Assembly (NCBI RefSeq): GCF_012641405.1
Contig: NZ_JABAII010000011.1
Coordinates: 155,919-219,918, forward strand
Length of the DNA: 64,000 bases
Origin: Rhizobium sp. P40RR-XXII
GTDB lineage: Bacteria; Pseudomonadota; Alphaproteobacteria; Rhizobiales; Rhizobiaceae
Direction of reading: 5' to 3'
Shown: piece after piece, positions 51,126-60,249 of the stretch
Numbering within the stretch: the stretch's first letter is position 1
Layout of the letters: each line of letters begins with the position of its first letter
Notes under the pieces: model-generated
Told to the model about the DNA's origin: nothing
Seen by the model: only the letters and a program-made list of their open reading frames with translations
The model's database searches: none
Program-made: the position numbers and the translations under genes

Positions 51126-52877
51126 GTGTTCGATAACGCAATTAAGCCGTCCCGATCATTTCTGATGGCGGTGCTATCGTCACTGAAGATGGCCTTCCTG
51201 GGGATCGGAGCGACCAGCGCGCTTGTCAATATCCTCGCACTAACCGGCTCGTTTTTCATGTTGCAGGTCTACGACCGGGTGATCCCGGCGCGTAGTCTAC
51301 CGACCCTCGTCGGTCTTGGCATCATTGCGGCGACGCTCTATGCCTTCCAAGGATTTCTAGAGGTGGTCCGCTCAATGCTCCTGGTGCGCTTAGGACTCTC
51401 AGTCGATGAGCGCTTTGGAACAACAGTGTACGATTCTCTTGTCCTGTTTCCCGCGCGCATGCAGATGCAAGGAGATGGTCTCCAGCCCGTGCGGGATCTT
51501 GACGTCGTACGCTCTTTTTTTTCCGGGCCGGGGCCAACTGCTCTATTTGATATTCCCTGGATGCCTTTTTATCTTGGTTTGTGTTTCCTTTTTCACGTCT
51601 GGATCGGAGTCACAGCGCTTGCCGGCGCGTTGATACTTGTTGGACTTACAATCCTGACAGAACGGACGTCTCGCGAACCGGCAAAAGAGGCAGCTAAGAT
51701 CATTTCGGAGCGCATGGCGCTGGCGGAAGAAACACGTAGAAACTCCGAAGCTGTGCTTGCAATGGGCTTCGGTCATATGCTTGGCGCGAAGTGGGATGAG
51801 ATCAATGGCCGCTATCTAGGCAATCATTTACGCTTGTCAAACCTAACCATTACCCTCGGGACAATTTCGAAGATCTTGCGGGTGACGCTGCAATCAGCCG
51901 TGCTCGCCGTTGGCGCGATCCTCGTCATTCGTCAGGAAGCTTCGGGTGGCATCATGATTGCGAGTTCCATTCTCCTCAGCCGAGCATTAGCTCCGGTCGA
52001 ATTGGCAATTAGCCAGTGGAAGGGCTTTGTTGCCGCCAGAGATAGTTGGTCGCGCCTGGTAAGGCTCGCCGACTTGATGTCTGTCGATGGGCGAGAGGTC
52101 GCTTTGCCCAAGCCAGAAAAAACCGTAAAAGTTGAAAATCTGCATCTTGCAGCGCCGAAGTCCAAGAACTCGATCGTACGAAATATATCCATGGAGCTCC
52201 AGGCGGGGGATTCTATTGGTGTGATCGGCCCCAGCGCATCCGGCAAATCCACCCTCGCGCGAGGGCTCGTCGGCCTTTGGCCACCGGTTGCAGGAGCGGT
52301 TCGCTTGGACGGAGCAGCACTGTCGCAATGGGATCCGCATGCACTTGGCAAACATATCGGATATCTGCCGCAGGATGTTGCACTCTTTAGCGGATCCATC
52401 GCCGAAAACATTGCCCGGTTTGATCCAGATGCGACCTCGGACAAGATTATTGCTGCTGCAAAGACGGCGGGCGTGTACGACATGATCCTGCAATTTCCCA
52501 ACGGCTTTGAAACGAAGATTGGCGAGCAAGGGTCCGCGTTGTCGGGCGGACAGCGGCAGCGCATTGCGCTGGCCCGCGCGCTCTATGGCGAGCCGTTCCT
52601 GATCATTCTCGACGAGCCGAATTCGAATCTCGACGCTGATGGAGAGCTGGCGCTATCGCGAGCCATACTGAGCGTAAAGGCACGTGGAGGCATTGTCGTC
52701 GTCGTTGCGCATCGTCCTAGCGCGCTTGCTGCGGTCGACAAGGTTCTCGTGTTGACGAATGGCCAAATGCAGGCTTTCGGGCCGAAGGATGAAGTTCTCA
52801 GGAGGACAACGCAGCCCGGACCCCCGGGGCCTCAACCCGTCCGGTTGATTATCGGCGGTGAGGAGATGGCACAATGA
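51126..52877 (+). CDS. Type I secretion system permease/ATPase (PrtD/PrsD-like)
   Basis: 583 residues from GTG 51126, preceded by GGGGAA at 8 bases; a TTG at 51099 lacks such a site. Six membrane helices in the first ~310 residues (FMLQVYDRVIPARSLPTL is typical of the PrtD group), then the ATPase: Walker A GPSASGKSTLARGL, Q-loop YLPQDVALF, signature LSGGQRQRIALARAL, Walker B FLIILDEPNSNLD. It powers one-step export of RTX proteins with the next gene's membrane-fusion partner and a TolC-like outer channel not encoded here. Confidence 0.92.
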   Translation: MFDNAIKPSRSFLMAVLSSLKMAFLGIGATSALVNILALTGSFFMLQVYDRVIPARSLPTLVGLGIIAATLYAFQGFLEVVRSMLLVRLGLSVDERFGTTVYDSLVLFPARMQMQGDGLQPVRDLDVVRSFFSGPGPTALFDIPWMPFYLGLCFLFHVWIGVTALAGALILVGLTILTERTSREPAKEAAKIISERMALAEETRRNSEAVLAMGFGHMLGAKWDEINGRYLGNHLRLSNLTITLGTISKILRVTLQSAVLAVGAILVIRQEASGGIMIASSILLSRALAPVELAISQWKGFVAARDSWSRLVRLADLMSVDGREVALPKPEKTVKVENLHLAAPKSKNSIVRNISMELQAGDSIGVIGPSASGKSTLARGLVGLWPPVAGAVRLDGAALSQWDPHALGKHIGYLPQDVALFSGSIAENIARFDPDATSDKIIAAAKTAGVYDMILQFPNGFETKIGEQGSALSGGQRQRIALARALYGEPFLIILDEPNSNLDADGELALSRAILSVKARGGIVVVVAHRPSALAAVDKVLVLTNGQMQAFGPKDEVLRRTTQPGPPGPQPVRLIIGGEEMAQ

Positions 52878-54184
52878 ACGGCGCTCTTACGCCGCTTGCC
52901 GAACGCGCCGTGCGCCGCCTAACGCTGGTTGCGCTCGCCGCCGTTATCCTTCTCGTCGGCGTTCTGGGGGGATTGGCTGCCACCATTCATCTTCAGGGTG
53001 CCGTTATCGCCACTGGTACGCTGGTTGTTGACAGCTATGTCAAGCCGGTCCAGCACCAAATGGGCGGTACTGTTGGCCAGGTGTTCGTCAAAAACGGCGA
53101 TCTCGTTGCAGCTGGCCAAATACTCGTGCATCTTGACGATACGCAGGCCCGTGCCAATCGTGCCATCATCTTAAAGCGTCTGAAGGAGCTTTCGGCGCGT
53201 GTAGCTCGGCTCTCGGCAGAGCGAGATGCGAAAGAAGCAATCACTTTTCCAAAGGACCTTCTAAACGAACAAGACATAGCCGAAGTAGCGGCGATACTTG
53301 ATGGAGAACGGCGGCTGTTTGAAGACCGGCGCTCATCCAGAATAGGCCGCAAGGCGCAATTGGCCGAACGGGTTCGTCAGCTTTCGAAGGAGGCGGATGG
53401 GCTGGGCGCTCAACAGGAAGGTAAACGACAGGCGATCGATATCATAAATACCGAACTCGCCAGTCTTCAGCCACTGCTTGAGCAGGGTATTATTCCCGCC
53501 ACGCGGGTCTATAGCTTACGGCGTGATGCTGCTGATCTCACCGGCCAGCTTGGCAGTTTGGTCGCCTCCGCGGCTCAAACCAACGGAAAAATTGCCGAAA
53601 CCCAGTTGCAGATTATTCAAGTCGATGACGATCAAAGAACCGAGATATCGGACCAATTGCGGCAGGCCGAAAGTGATATCGGCGAATATTCTGAGCGGCT
53701 CGTTGCTGCCGAAGATGAACTGACGCATGTTGATATTCGCGCACCCCAGGAGGGGATCGTTCATCAGCTTGTCGTCCATGCTACCGGAACGGTCGTCACG
53801 CCTGGCGAGGCGATCATGCAGATCGTGCCTGACAAGGATCCATTGACGCCGGAACTCAAACTGTCACCACGAGATATCGATCAAGTGGCTGTCGGGCAGG
53901 AGGTGATGGTTCGGTTTTCGGCTTTCAATCAACGCACTACACCGAATTTAGCAGGCCGCATAACGAGTATCGGGGCCGATCTCACAACCGACCAGCGAAC
54001 TGGGCAAAGCTACTATGACATCAGAGTTGCTATACCTGCGGTCGAATGGGCCCGATTGGGTAATATGGTACCAATAGCAGGCATGCCGGTGGAGGCATTC
54101 GTCCAGACGGATCAGCGAACGATGTTATCCTATTTGGCAAAACCGTTGTCCGATCAGGTGGTTCGCGCGTTTAAAGAACAGTAA
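52874..54184 (+). CDS. Type I secretion membrane-fusion protein (HlyD/PrtE-like)
   Basis: 436 residues, start overlapping the ATPase stop as ATGA. One N-terminal transmembrane helix (LVALAAVILLVGVLGGLAAT), a lipoyl half (GTLVVDSYVKPVQHQMGGTV then GQVFVKNGD), a long coiled coil (about 85-270), the second lipoyl half and C-terminal HlyD strands (VDIRAPQEGIVHQL...). It bridges the inner-membrane ATPase to the outer-membrane channel. Confidence 0.92.
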   Translation: MNGALTPLAERAVRRLTLVALAAVILLVGVLGGLAATIHLQGAVIATGTLVVDSYVKPVQHQMGGTVGQVFVKNGDLVAAGQILVHLDDTQARANRAIILKRLKELSARVARLSAERDAKEAITFPKDLLNEQDIAEVAAILDGERRLFEDRRSSRIGRKAQLAERVRQLSKEADGLGAQQEGKRQAIDIINTELASLQPLLEQGIIPATRVYSLRRDAADLTGQLGSLVASAAQTNGKIAETQLQIIQVDDDQRTEISDQLRQAESDIGEYSERLVAAEDELTHVDIRAPQEGIVHQLVVHATGTVVTPGEAIMQIVPDKDPLTPELKLSPRDIDQVAVGQEVMVRFSAFNQRTTPNLAGRITSIGADLTTDQRTGQSYYDIRVAIPAVEWARLGNMVPIAGMPVEAFVQTDQRTMLSYLAKPLSDQVVRAFKEQ

Positions 54185-54321
54185 CGATGTCGAAATGGAT
54201 GGCGCTCGGAAATCAAGGATTGTGCAAGAGATGATGCTACCCATACTTGCAGACTTTCCTTTCCTCGTTTTTTCAGTGAAAAAGGGCTTTTAGACTCGCC
54301 ATGCACCGGGAGATTTGTTGA

Positions 54322-56232
54322 ATGCTTACTATCACCTATCCCGTCTCGGTGTTTGGAGACGATGCAGACGACTTGATCTACGGGCGGTATTGGGCGCAAA
54401 CCTCAATCGATTTTTCATTCCCGACGAGTGGCGCGCAGTATGGCGCCTATGGCACCGGGGAGCAGCTAACGTTTCAGCCACTCAATGTCACCATGCAGGC
54501 TGCGGTGAATTCCGCGTTGGCACAATATGCCTCCGTCTCGAATCTTTCCTTCAACGAAAAGGCCGATGCGGGAAGTGCCACCATTAGGTTTGGCATGTCG
54601 GATGAGGCGCAAGATACCGCCTATACATATGCTCCGTCGAGTTCTGACCGGGGTGGTGACGTCTGGTTTGGTACGCAGACCGACGCAAGCGCGATGACCG
54701 ATCCGATCAAAGGCAATTATGCCTGGATCTCCACTCTGCATGAAATCGGACATGCACTTGGCCTCAAGCATTCCTTTGAGTCTTCACCTTATAATTCCTG
54801 GGAGATGAGTATTTGGCATGACAGCATGGAATTCACTGTCATGAGCTACCGCTCCTATTTTGCGGCATGGACGAGCTTTGGTTATACAAACGAAAATTTC
54901 GGCTTTGCTCAGTCATTAATGATGTATGATATCGCGGCCATCCAGAAGTTGTACGGTGCAAATTTCACGACGCATTCCGGAGACACGACTTACACTTTTT
55001 CACCCACGACCGGTGAAATGTTCATTGATGGTGTCGGGCAGGGAAAGCCTGGCGACGATCGCATTTTTCTCACCATTTGGGATGGTGGCGGCAACGATAC
55101 CTATGATTTCTCAAACTACACAACAAATCTGTCTATAGATTTGAGACCGGGCAGCTGGTCATTGATGTCCGCTGCACAAAGCGCCTACCTCGGGGATGGC
55201 AACTTCGCACACGGCAATGTCTATAATGCCCTGCAGTATCATGGCGATAGCCGCTCATTGATCGAAAACGCAATTGGCGGATCCGGCAACGATACGATTA
55301 TCGGCAATGCCGCAAACAATACACTAAAGGGCGGCACCGGTAACGACTGGCTAGACGGCGGAGCTGGTTTTGACACGGCCGTCTTTGACTTTAGGCTAGC
55401 ACAGGCGACGGTCGACTACGGTTACCGCGCAATGATAGTCAAGGGCGGCGGAGCGGTGGAAAGCTTGGTTTCGATTGAGAAACTACAGTTTTCGGACAGA
55501 GCGGTTGTTCAAAGTGACAGCCTAGTCGATGATATGTTCTATTACACCCACAATCGTGATGTTCTCAACGCAGGCATTGATGCGGACCAGCACTATGATC
55601 AGCTTGGTTGGAAGGAAGGGCGTGATCCGAACAATTTCTTTAGTACGTCCGAATATTTGGCGAAATATCATGATGTTGCGGCTTCCGGAATCGACCCCCT
55701 ACAGCATTATGATCAATTCGGATGGAAGGAAGGGCGAGATCCCTCTGACCGGTTCCATACGAAGGAATATCTGCGGATCAATCCAGATGTCGCCGCAGCA
55801 AAGATTGATCCGCTTGAGCATTATTTGCATTTCGGTATGTATGAGGGTCGTGCTGTCACGGCGAATGATCTGCTAATTAATGGACAATTCTACTACCAGA
55901 ATAACGCGGATGTAGCGGCCGCCCATCTCGATCCACAGCAGCACTATAACCAGTACGGCTGGCATGAGGGGCGAGATCCCGACGCATTTTTTGACACCTC
56001 AGCATATTTGGCCAGGTACAAAGACGTAGCGGCTGCTGGAATCAATCCGTTCCAGCATTACTTGGAATTTGGTTGGCATGAGGGGCGAGATCCCTCCGCA
56101 AAGTTTGATACTGCAGGGTATTTGAAACTTTACCCGGATGTCGCGGCTTCCGGCACCAACCCTCTTGTGCACTACTTGGAGTTTGGCATCTTTGAGGGTA
56201 GGACCTATGTAAACGATGGGTTGCTCGGATAA
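54322..56232 (+). CDS. Serralysin-like secreted metalloprotease with C-terminal repeats
   Basis: 636 residues, no signal peptide, as expected for a type I substrate. Zinc motif HEIGHALGLKH (about residue 140) and Met-turn in VMSYRSY (about 174) define an M10 serralysin-type protease. RTX calcium repeats GGSGNDTIIGN and GGTGNDWLDGGAG lie at about 317-350. From about 402 to the end are six copies of a ~38-residue repeat, consensus YL-x4-DVAAAGIDP-x2-HY-x2-FGW-EGRDP. Encoded 137 bp after the secretion genes, so almost surely their cargo. Protein substrate unknown. Confidence 0.9.
   Translation: MLTITYPVSVFGDDADDLIYGRYWAQTSIDFSFPTSGAQYGAYGTGEQLTFQPLNVTMQAAVNSALAQYASVSNLSFNEKADAGSATIRFGMSDEAQDTAYTYAPSSSDRGGDVWFGTQTDASAMTDPIKGNYAWISTLHEIGHALGLKHSFESSPYNSWEMSIWHDSMEFTVMSYRSYFAAWTSFGYTNENFGFAQSLMMYDIAAIQKLYGANFTTHSGDTTYTFSPTTGEMFIDGVGQGKPGDDRIFLTIWDGGGNDTYDFSNYTTNLSIDLRPGSWSLMSAAQSAYLGDGNFAHGNVYNALQYHGDSRSLIENAIGGSGNDTIIGNAANNTLKGGTGNDWLDGGAGFDTAVFDFRLAQATVDYGYRAMIVKGGGAVESLVSIEKLQFSDRAVVQSDSLVDDMFYYTHNRDVLNAGIDADQHYDQLGWKEGRDPNNFFSTSEYLAKYHDVAASGIDPLQHYDQFGWKEGRDPSDRFHTKEYLRINPDVAAAKIDPLEHYLHFGMYEGRAVTANDLLINGQFYYQNNADVAAAHLDPQQHYNQYGWHEGRDPDAFFDTSAYLARYKDVAAAGINPFQHYLEFGWHEGRDPSAKFDTAGYLKLYPDVAASGTNPLVHYLEFGIFEGRTYVNDGLLG
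55520..56220 (+). repeat. Six tandem copies of a ~115-bp coding repeat
   Basis: DNA encoding the six ~38-residue units of the protease C-terminus, for example AKYHDVAASGIDPLQHYDQF, ARYKDVAAAGINPFQHYLEF and LRINPDVAAAKIDPLEHYLH. Copies have diverged at DNA level. One related unit occurs in the protein at 60.25 kb. Confidence 0.88.
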
Positions 56233-56582
56233 GCTGTACACAGGGCGCGCAGTCCGGTACTTGTGCGAAGCAGTAGCAGGTGCCGTGCGCTCAGGTCGCG
56301 ACGCTACACTGTGGCGGGTTACGATATGTCGGCACAGGTTTCCTATTACTGTCCGGGATTGACTGGCGATCCGTCGTTGCCCGGTCGAAGTGTTGATTAC
56401 GGGATGACCCGCCCTTCGGAGGACATCGAGTATGATGACCCGTCATTGAAGGAAGGGGAGCCGATCCATGACGATTTCAATTTTGGGCATCGACTGACCT
56501 GTGATGTGAACCCTTCAAACTGGACCGTTTTTGGTTAGAGCTTTCCGGTGCAGTTTTCTGGCTGGGAAAGGAACGGAAGACG
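56233..56582. other. Gene-free stretch
   Basis: 350 bp after the protease gene. A 91-codon frame at 56263-56538 lacks any recognisable feature and is probably not coding. Ends at an IS3-family fragment. Confidence 0.45.
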
Positions 56583-56866
56583 ATGAAGGCATCGCTGTTT
56601 TCGGACGCCCAGAAGGCGTTCATTCTGAAGCAGGGTGATGAAGGGGTGACGCTGGCGGAGATCTGCCGCAATGCAGGGATCAGTCAGGCGCTTACTTCAA
56701 TTGGAAAAAGAAGTACGTTGTGATGCTGCCGCCTGAGATGAAGAGGCTGAAGCAGCTCGAGGACGAGAATTCGCGATTGAAGAAGATCGTCGCAGATCTG
56801 ACGCTGGACCGCGAGATGTTGCAGGATGTCATCCGGCTAAAGCTGTAAGGCCTGCTCGCAAGCGAG
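56583..56866 (+). pseudogene. IS3-family OrfA, frameshifted, plus start of OrfB
   Basis: MKASLFSDAQKAFILKQGDE and LAEICRNAGISQA form the IS3-type helix-turn-helix. A shift near 56690 breaks the frame before YFNWKKKYVV, after which the leucine-zipper part (EMKRLKQLEDENSRLKKIV) and LTLDRDMLQD-like end follow in another frame (to 56848). VRPARKR, the start of OrfB, continues to about 56866, then similarity ends. Confidence 0.8.
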
Positions 56867-56990
56867 ATCACCACAACCGGTCCAGACCCACACGCCACTG
56901 CCGCAAAAGTTTCCAACACGACGTAGGCGCGCGGTATCCATCCGAGCAGGGCCGCGGGATTTTGGGCGCCGCGCGTGGTAACGTCGGTTC

Positions 56991-57224
56991 ATGGAGATCG
57001 ATGAGGACAAGATCGACGATGCCGTTTTGGCGCTGTTGTGGCTGACGCTGCATAACGAGCGTTGTGCCTGGAAGGGCTTCGACTGGGCAACGACGGATCG
57101 GCTTCACAAGAAGGGCATGATCGGCGACCCGGTCAACAAGTCGAAGTCATTGATCCTGACCGATGAAGGCTTGGAGCGTTCGGAAGCATTGTTCCGGGAG
57201 CTGTTTACGCGGCCGCCGCGATAG
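56991..57224 (+). CDS. DUF6429 family protein
   Basis: 77 residues. EIDEDKIDDAVLALLWLTLH and DWATTDRLHKKGMI, ending in SLILTDEGLERSEALFRELF, match DUF6429, a winged-helix-like family common in rhizobia and often beside IS66 genes. It lies within the inverted repeats of the element and overlaps the tnpC end by 20 bp on the other strand. Function unknown; may be a passenger or regulator of transposition. Confidence 0.75.
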   Translation: MEIDEDKIDDAVLALLWLTLHNERCAWKGFDWATTDRLHKKGMIGDPVNKSKSLILTDEGLERSEALFRELFTRPPR

Positions 57225-58905
57225 CCGTCGCTTTGTGCGACTTCCATTGCCAAGGCAGCAGTTCGTGCAGGCGGGAGACGGGAAGATCGGCGATGCGGGC
57301 GAACAAATCGGCGAGCCACGCCTTTGGGTCGACGTCGTTGAGACGGCAAGTGGTGATGACGGAGAGCATGATGGCGGCACGATCGGCGCCACGCTGGGAA
57401 CCGGCGAAGGTCCAGTTTCGACGCCCGAGTGCAATTCCTCTCAGAGCGCGCTCGGCCGCATTGTTCGTGAGACAAATCCGGCCATCTTCGAGGAACCGGG
57501 CAAAACCATCCCAACGCTTCAGCATATAATCGATCGGCTCGATCACCTCAGACGATTTGCTGAGCGTGGCGCGCTCCCGTTTCAGCCACGCGTGCATGTC
57601 ATCGAACAGCGGTTTGCTCTTTTCCTGCCGCGCGGCCAACCGTTCTTCGGCGCTCAGTCCATTGATCTCGCGTTCGATCTCAAACAGCGCATCGTATCGT
57701 TGGACGGCCTCCAGGGCGATCGGCGAGATCGGCTTGCCCTTTCGTTTGCGGTCGCGGACACTTTTCTGGATGTCGGCAAGTTCAAAGAATTTGCGCCGCG
57801 CGTGCGCATGACAAAAGGCGAAGGTGATCGGTACCGCTTTCTTTTCGGCGACACTGAGCGGCTCGAAGCCGTTGTAACAATCACTCTGCAGAGTGCCGCC
57901 ATACCCGGCCAGGTGCTTCTGCGGGTGCTCGCCGCGGCGGTCGCTCGAAGCATAGTAGATGGCGGCCGGCGCTGCCGCTCCGCCGTAGGGCCGGTCATCG
58001 CACACGTAGGTCCATATTCGCCCGGTCGTGCATTTGTCTTTGGCCTGAATGGGAATGGTGGTGTCATCGCCAAAAAGGCGTTCGGCCGCAAAGACATGCT
58101 TCTCGATCAGATCGAAGACCGGCAGGAGCGCGGCCGTTCCATACCCGACCTGGTCGGCCAACGTCGAGGTGGAAAGCTCGATGCCCTCGCATTTGAACCG
58201 GGTGCTCTGGCGGTTGAGCGGACTATGCATGCCGAACTTATCGAACAGGATCGTCGCCAGCAGATGAGGGCCGATGAAGCCGCGCGGCGTCGCATGGAAA
58301 GGCGCCGGCGGCTGGCTGATCGCTTCGCAGTCACGGCAGGTAAATTTCTCCCGCACCGTCTCGATCACTTTGAACCGACGCGGAACCTCCTCGAGCGTCT
58401 CAGTGACGTCCTCGCCCAGTTTCGACAGGCGCGACCCGCCGCAGCATGCACAGGTGACTGGGGGATCGATCACCACGCGCTCGCGCTCGATATCCTCCGG
58501 CCATGGCTTTCGGACAGGCCGTTTGCGCGTAAACGAACGTACGCTCGAGGTCTTGGCGGCAGCCGCCTGCGCTGCGGCTTCATCCTCCGTCGCCGCCATA
58601 ACCAGTTCTTCGAGCTGCAATTCCATCTGGTCGATCAGGCGCGCCGTGCGCTCGGATCGCCGGCCGCGCAGTTCGCGCTTCAGCTTTTCGATCGCCAGTT
58701 CCAGACTGGCAATCAGGGCCTCACTGTCCGACAGCATGGCCTGCGCATTGGCGGCTTGCGCCACCGCCATGTCCCGCTCGGCGACGACGGTATCGCGCTC
58801 GGCGACAACAACATCGCGTTCAGTCTGCAGCATCTCACGCTCGGCAAGCAGCGCCAAATAGGCGCTCGCAAGGTCCGCAGGAAGATCCACAGGCTTCGAG
58901 TTCAT
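57205..58905 (-). CDS. tnpC: IS66 family transposase TnpC
   Basis: 566 residues, full length. Long coiled coil with heptad-like ERDVVVAERDTVVAERDMAV (about 25-70), zinc-binding CACCGG (about 155), acidic core residues in LFGDDTTIPI (about 277), LQSDCYNGF (about 338) and Glu in NNAAERALRGIALGRRNW (about 487). Diverged from the two other full-length TnpC copies. Confidence 0.93.
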   Translation of the reverse strand: MNSKPVDLPADLASAYLALLAEREMLQTERDVVVAERDTVVAERDMAVAQAANAQAMLSDSEALIASLELAIEKLKRELRGRRSERTARLIDQMELQLEELVMAATEDEAAAQAAAAKTSSVRSFTRKRPVRKPWPEDIERERVVIDPPVTCACCGGSRLSKLGEDVTETLEEVPRRFKVIETVREKFTCRDCEAISQPPAPFHATPRGFIGPHLLATILFDKFGMHSPLNRQSTRFKCEGIELSTSTLADQVGYGTAALLPVFDLIEKHVFAAERLFGDDTTIPIQAKDKCTTGRIWTYVCDDRPYGGAAAPAAIYYASSDRRGEHPQKHLAGYGGTLQSDCYNGFEPLSVAEKKAVPITFAFCHAHARRKFFELADIQKSVRDRKRKGKPISPIALEAVQRYDALFEIEREINGLSAEERLAARQEKSKPLFDDMHAWLKRERATLSKSSEVIEPIDYMLKRWDGFARFLEDGRICLTNNAAERALRGIALGRRNWTFAGSQRGADRAAIMLSVITTCRLNDVDPKAWLADLFARIADLPVSRLHELLPWQWKSHKATAIAAAA

Positions 58906-58950
58906 GAAGCCATTCGATCAGATTCACTCAATACTTTCAATGCAATAATG

Positions 58951-59304
58951 CTATCCGATCCGTGTCGGACGCCAGGTTTCCTGCGGATTGCGCCAGTCGA
59001 TCCCGGACAGCAAATAAGACAATTGCGCCGGTGAGATCGCTACCGCGCCGCTCTCCATATTCGGCCAGATAAACCGGCCTTTCTCCAGCCGCCGGGTAAA
59101 AAGACAGGCGCCCAGACCATCATGCCAGATGATCTTCAAAATATCCGATCTGCGACCCCGGAAGACGAAGAGATGCCCTGACAAGGGATCATGCTTCAGA
59201 ACCTCTTGCACCCGAAGCGCCAGGGAGGGAAAGCCACAGCGCATGTCCGTGTATCCCGTCGAAAGCCAGACCTTGACGCCTGTTCCCATCGGAAACGGAT
59301 TCAC
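58951..59304 (-). CDS. tnpB: IS66 family accessory protein TnpB
   Basis: 117 residues. Typical DMRCGFPSLALRVQEVL, LFVFRGRRSDILKIIWHDG and YLLSGIDWRNP. Start overlaps the tnpA stop as ATGA. Confidence 0.93.
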   Translation of the reverse strand: MNPFPMGTGVKVWLSTGYTDMRCGFPSLALRVQEVLKHDPLSGHLFVFRGRRSDILKIIWHDGLGACLFTRRLEKGRFIWPNMESGAVAISPAQLSYLLSGIDWRNPQETWRPTRIG

Positions 59305-59672
59305 CGCAGCGCCTCCAGTCCGCGCAGGATCCGAAGCAGCGCTTCAACGTCGACATCGCGGTCCACAATCACACGGCGACCATTCGCGCTGACAACCTCC
59401 ATCCGGCCGGCGTTCGGCAATGACCCTGCTGCCGGCTCTACCTCTGGAACAACGAGTGCTGGGATAAAGTCGCCGACAGGCGACGCAACATCCAGTTGCC
59501 ACGCTCGTGCGAGCCGGCGCCATTCATATAGCTGCGATCGCGATATCCCATGTCGCCGCGCCGTCGTCGCACACAAGCCAGGTTCCGAATAGCTCTCGGC
59601 GACAATCTGCAGCTTCATCTCTTTGCTGAAGCGTCGCCGCCGGCCGCTATCGATAATCTCAAGCCGTTCCAT
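59301..59672 (-). CDS. tnpA: IS66 family TnpA (OrfA)
   Basis: 123 residues. Helix-turn-helix RRRRFSKEMKLQIVAESYSE then HGISRSQLYEWRRLAR, and C-terminal GRRVIVDRDVDVEALLRILR. Intact. Confidence 0.92.
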   Translation of the reverse strand: MERLEIIDSGRRRRFSKEMKLQIVAESYSEPGLCATTARRHGISRSQLYEWRRLARAWQLDVASPVGDFIPALVVPEVEPAAGSLPNAGRMEVVSANGRRVIVDRDVDVEALLRILRGLEALR

Positions 59673-59765
59673 CCCGCACTGTCCTTTTTGACGTCAATAA
59701 GGACAGTCAGTGCCAGATCCGACACGTCCTACAAGGCGGCCTTACTCGGATGCGTACGGCGCGCG

Positions 59766-60249
59766 CAAAACCATCGCATTGCTTCTGGCCGTGCAAACCC
59801 TATCGAACAGATTTGCGCCAACGGTTCAAAAGAGAGCGGCTAATGGCGTATTGACGGGCTATGGGTATCCGTCCGAGCGCGACCGCCTGTGAATATTGAG
59901 TAAAATTGTTCAGACCCTGTCCTTATGCCCACCTCGTATGGATACGCAGTAACGTACCTCTTTCCATAATCAGCGATTGCAACATTGGCTTTGGCATCCG
60001 TTGCCTGCTTGCTGCGCGAGCTCGTCTGCAGCCTGACGCTTAGCAGCTTCAGTGAGAACTTGGCAGGCGATGCGAAGGCCCAATTCTGCGTGGTGACGAT
60101 ACGAAGGCGGGACGTATTTCAGTTTGGTTTAAGCTTACGGGAATATTACCGAAGGAGATATCGAGTCCGCGTAGATGCATAACGGCTATTTCTTACCGTT
60201 TTGTGCGTATAGTCAGCCTGACTTATTAATTTGGAGTGAAGTATTGCCT
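59766..60249. other. Gene-free stretch before the RgpF-like gene
   Basis: 484 bp after the IS66-like element. No credible gene. The last 100 bases are AT-rich and probably hold the promoter; the frame upstream of ATG 60250 is open for 25 codons but looks non-coding. Confidence 0.5.

Larger units (their letters stand above)
56926..59765 (-). mobile_element. IS66-like element, copy 3, carrying a DUF6429 gene
   Basis: Contains tnpA, tnpB and tnpC (leftward) and a convergent DUF6429 gene. Flanking inverted repeats: GGCGCGCGGTATCCATCCGAG (56926-56946) against 59745-59765, 17 of 21 matching when inverted. The exact termini are uncertain: no GTAAGCG end was found, and no 8-bp target duplication could be set. 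It sits in an IS3 remnant on its left side. Confidence 0.65.

Noticed and set aside
57163..59034. 623-codon frame antisense to the IS66 tnpC
   Set aside because: Mirror of tnpC codons; low-complexity Arg/Gly composition and no recognisable domain.
56845..59745. GTAAGGCC at 56845 and its inverse at 59738 as ends of the third IS66-like element
   Set aside because: The left copy is inside the IS3 OrfB coding sequence (VRPARKR); the 21-bp inverted repeat further in fits better.
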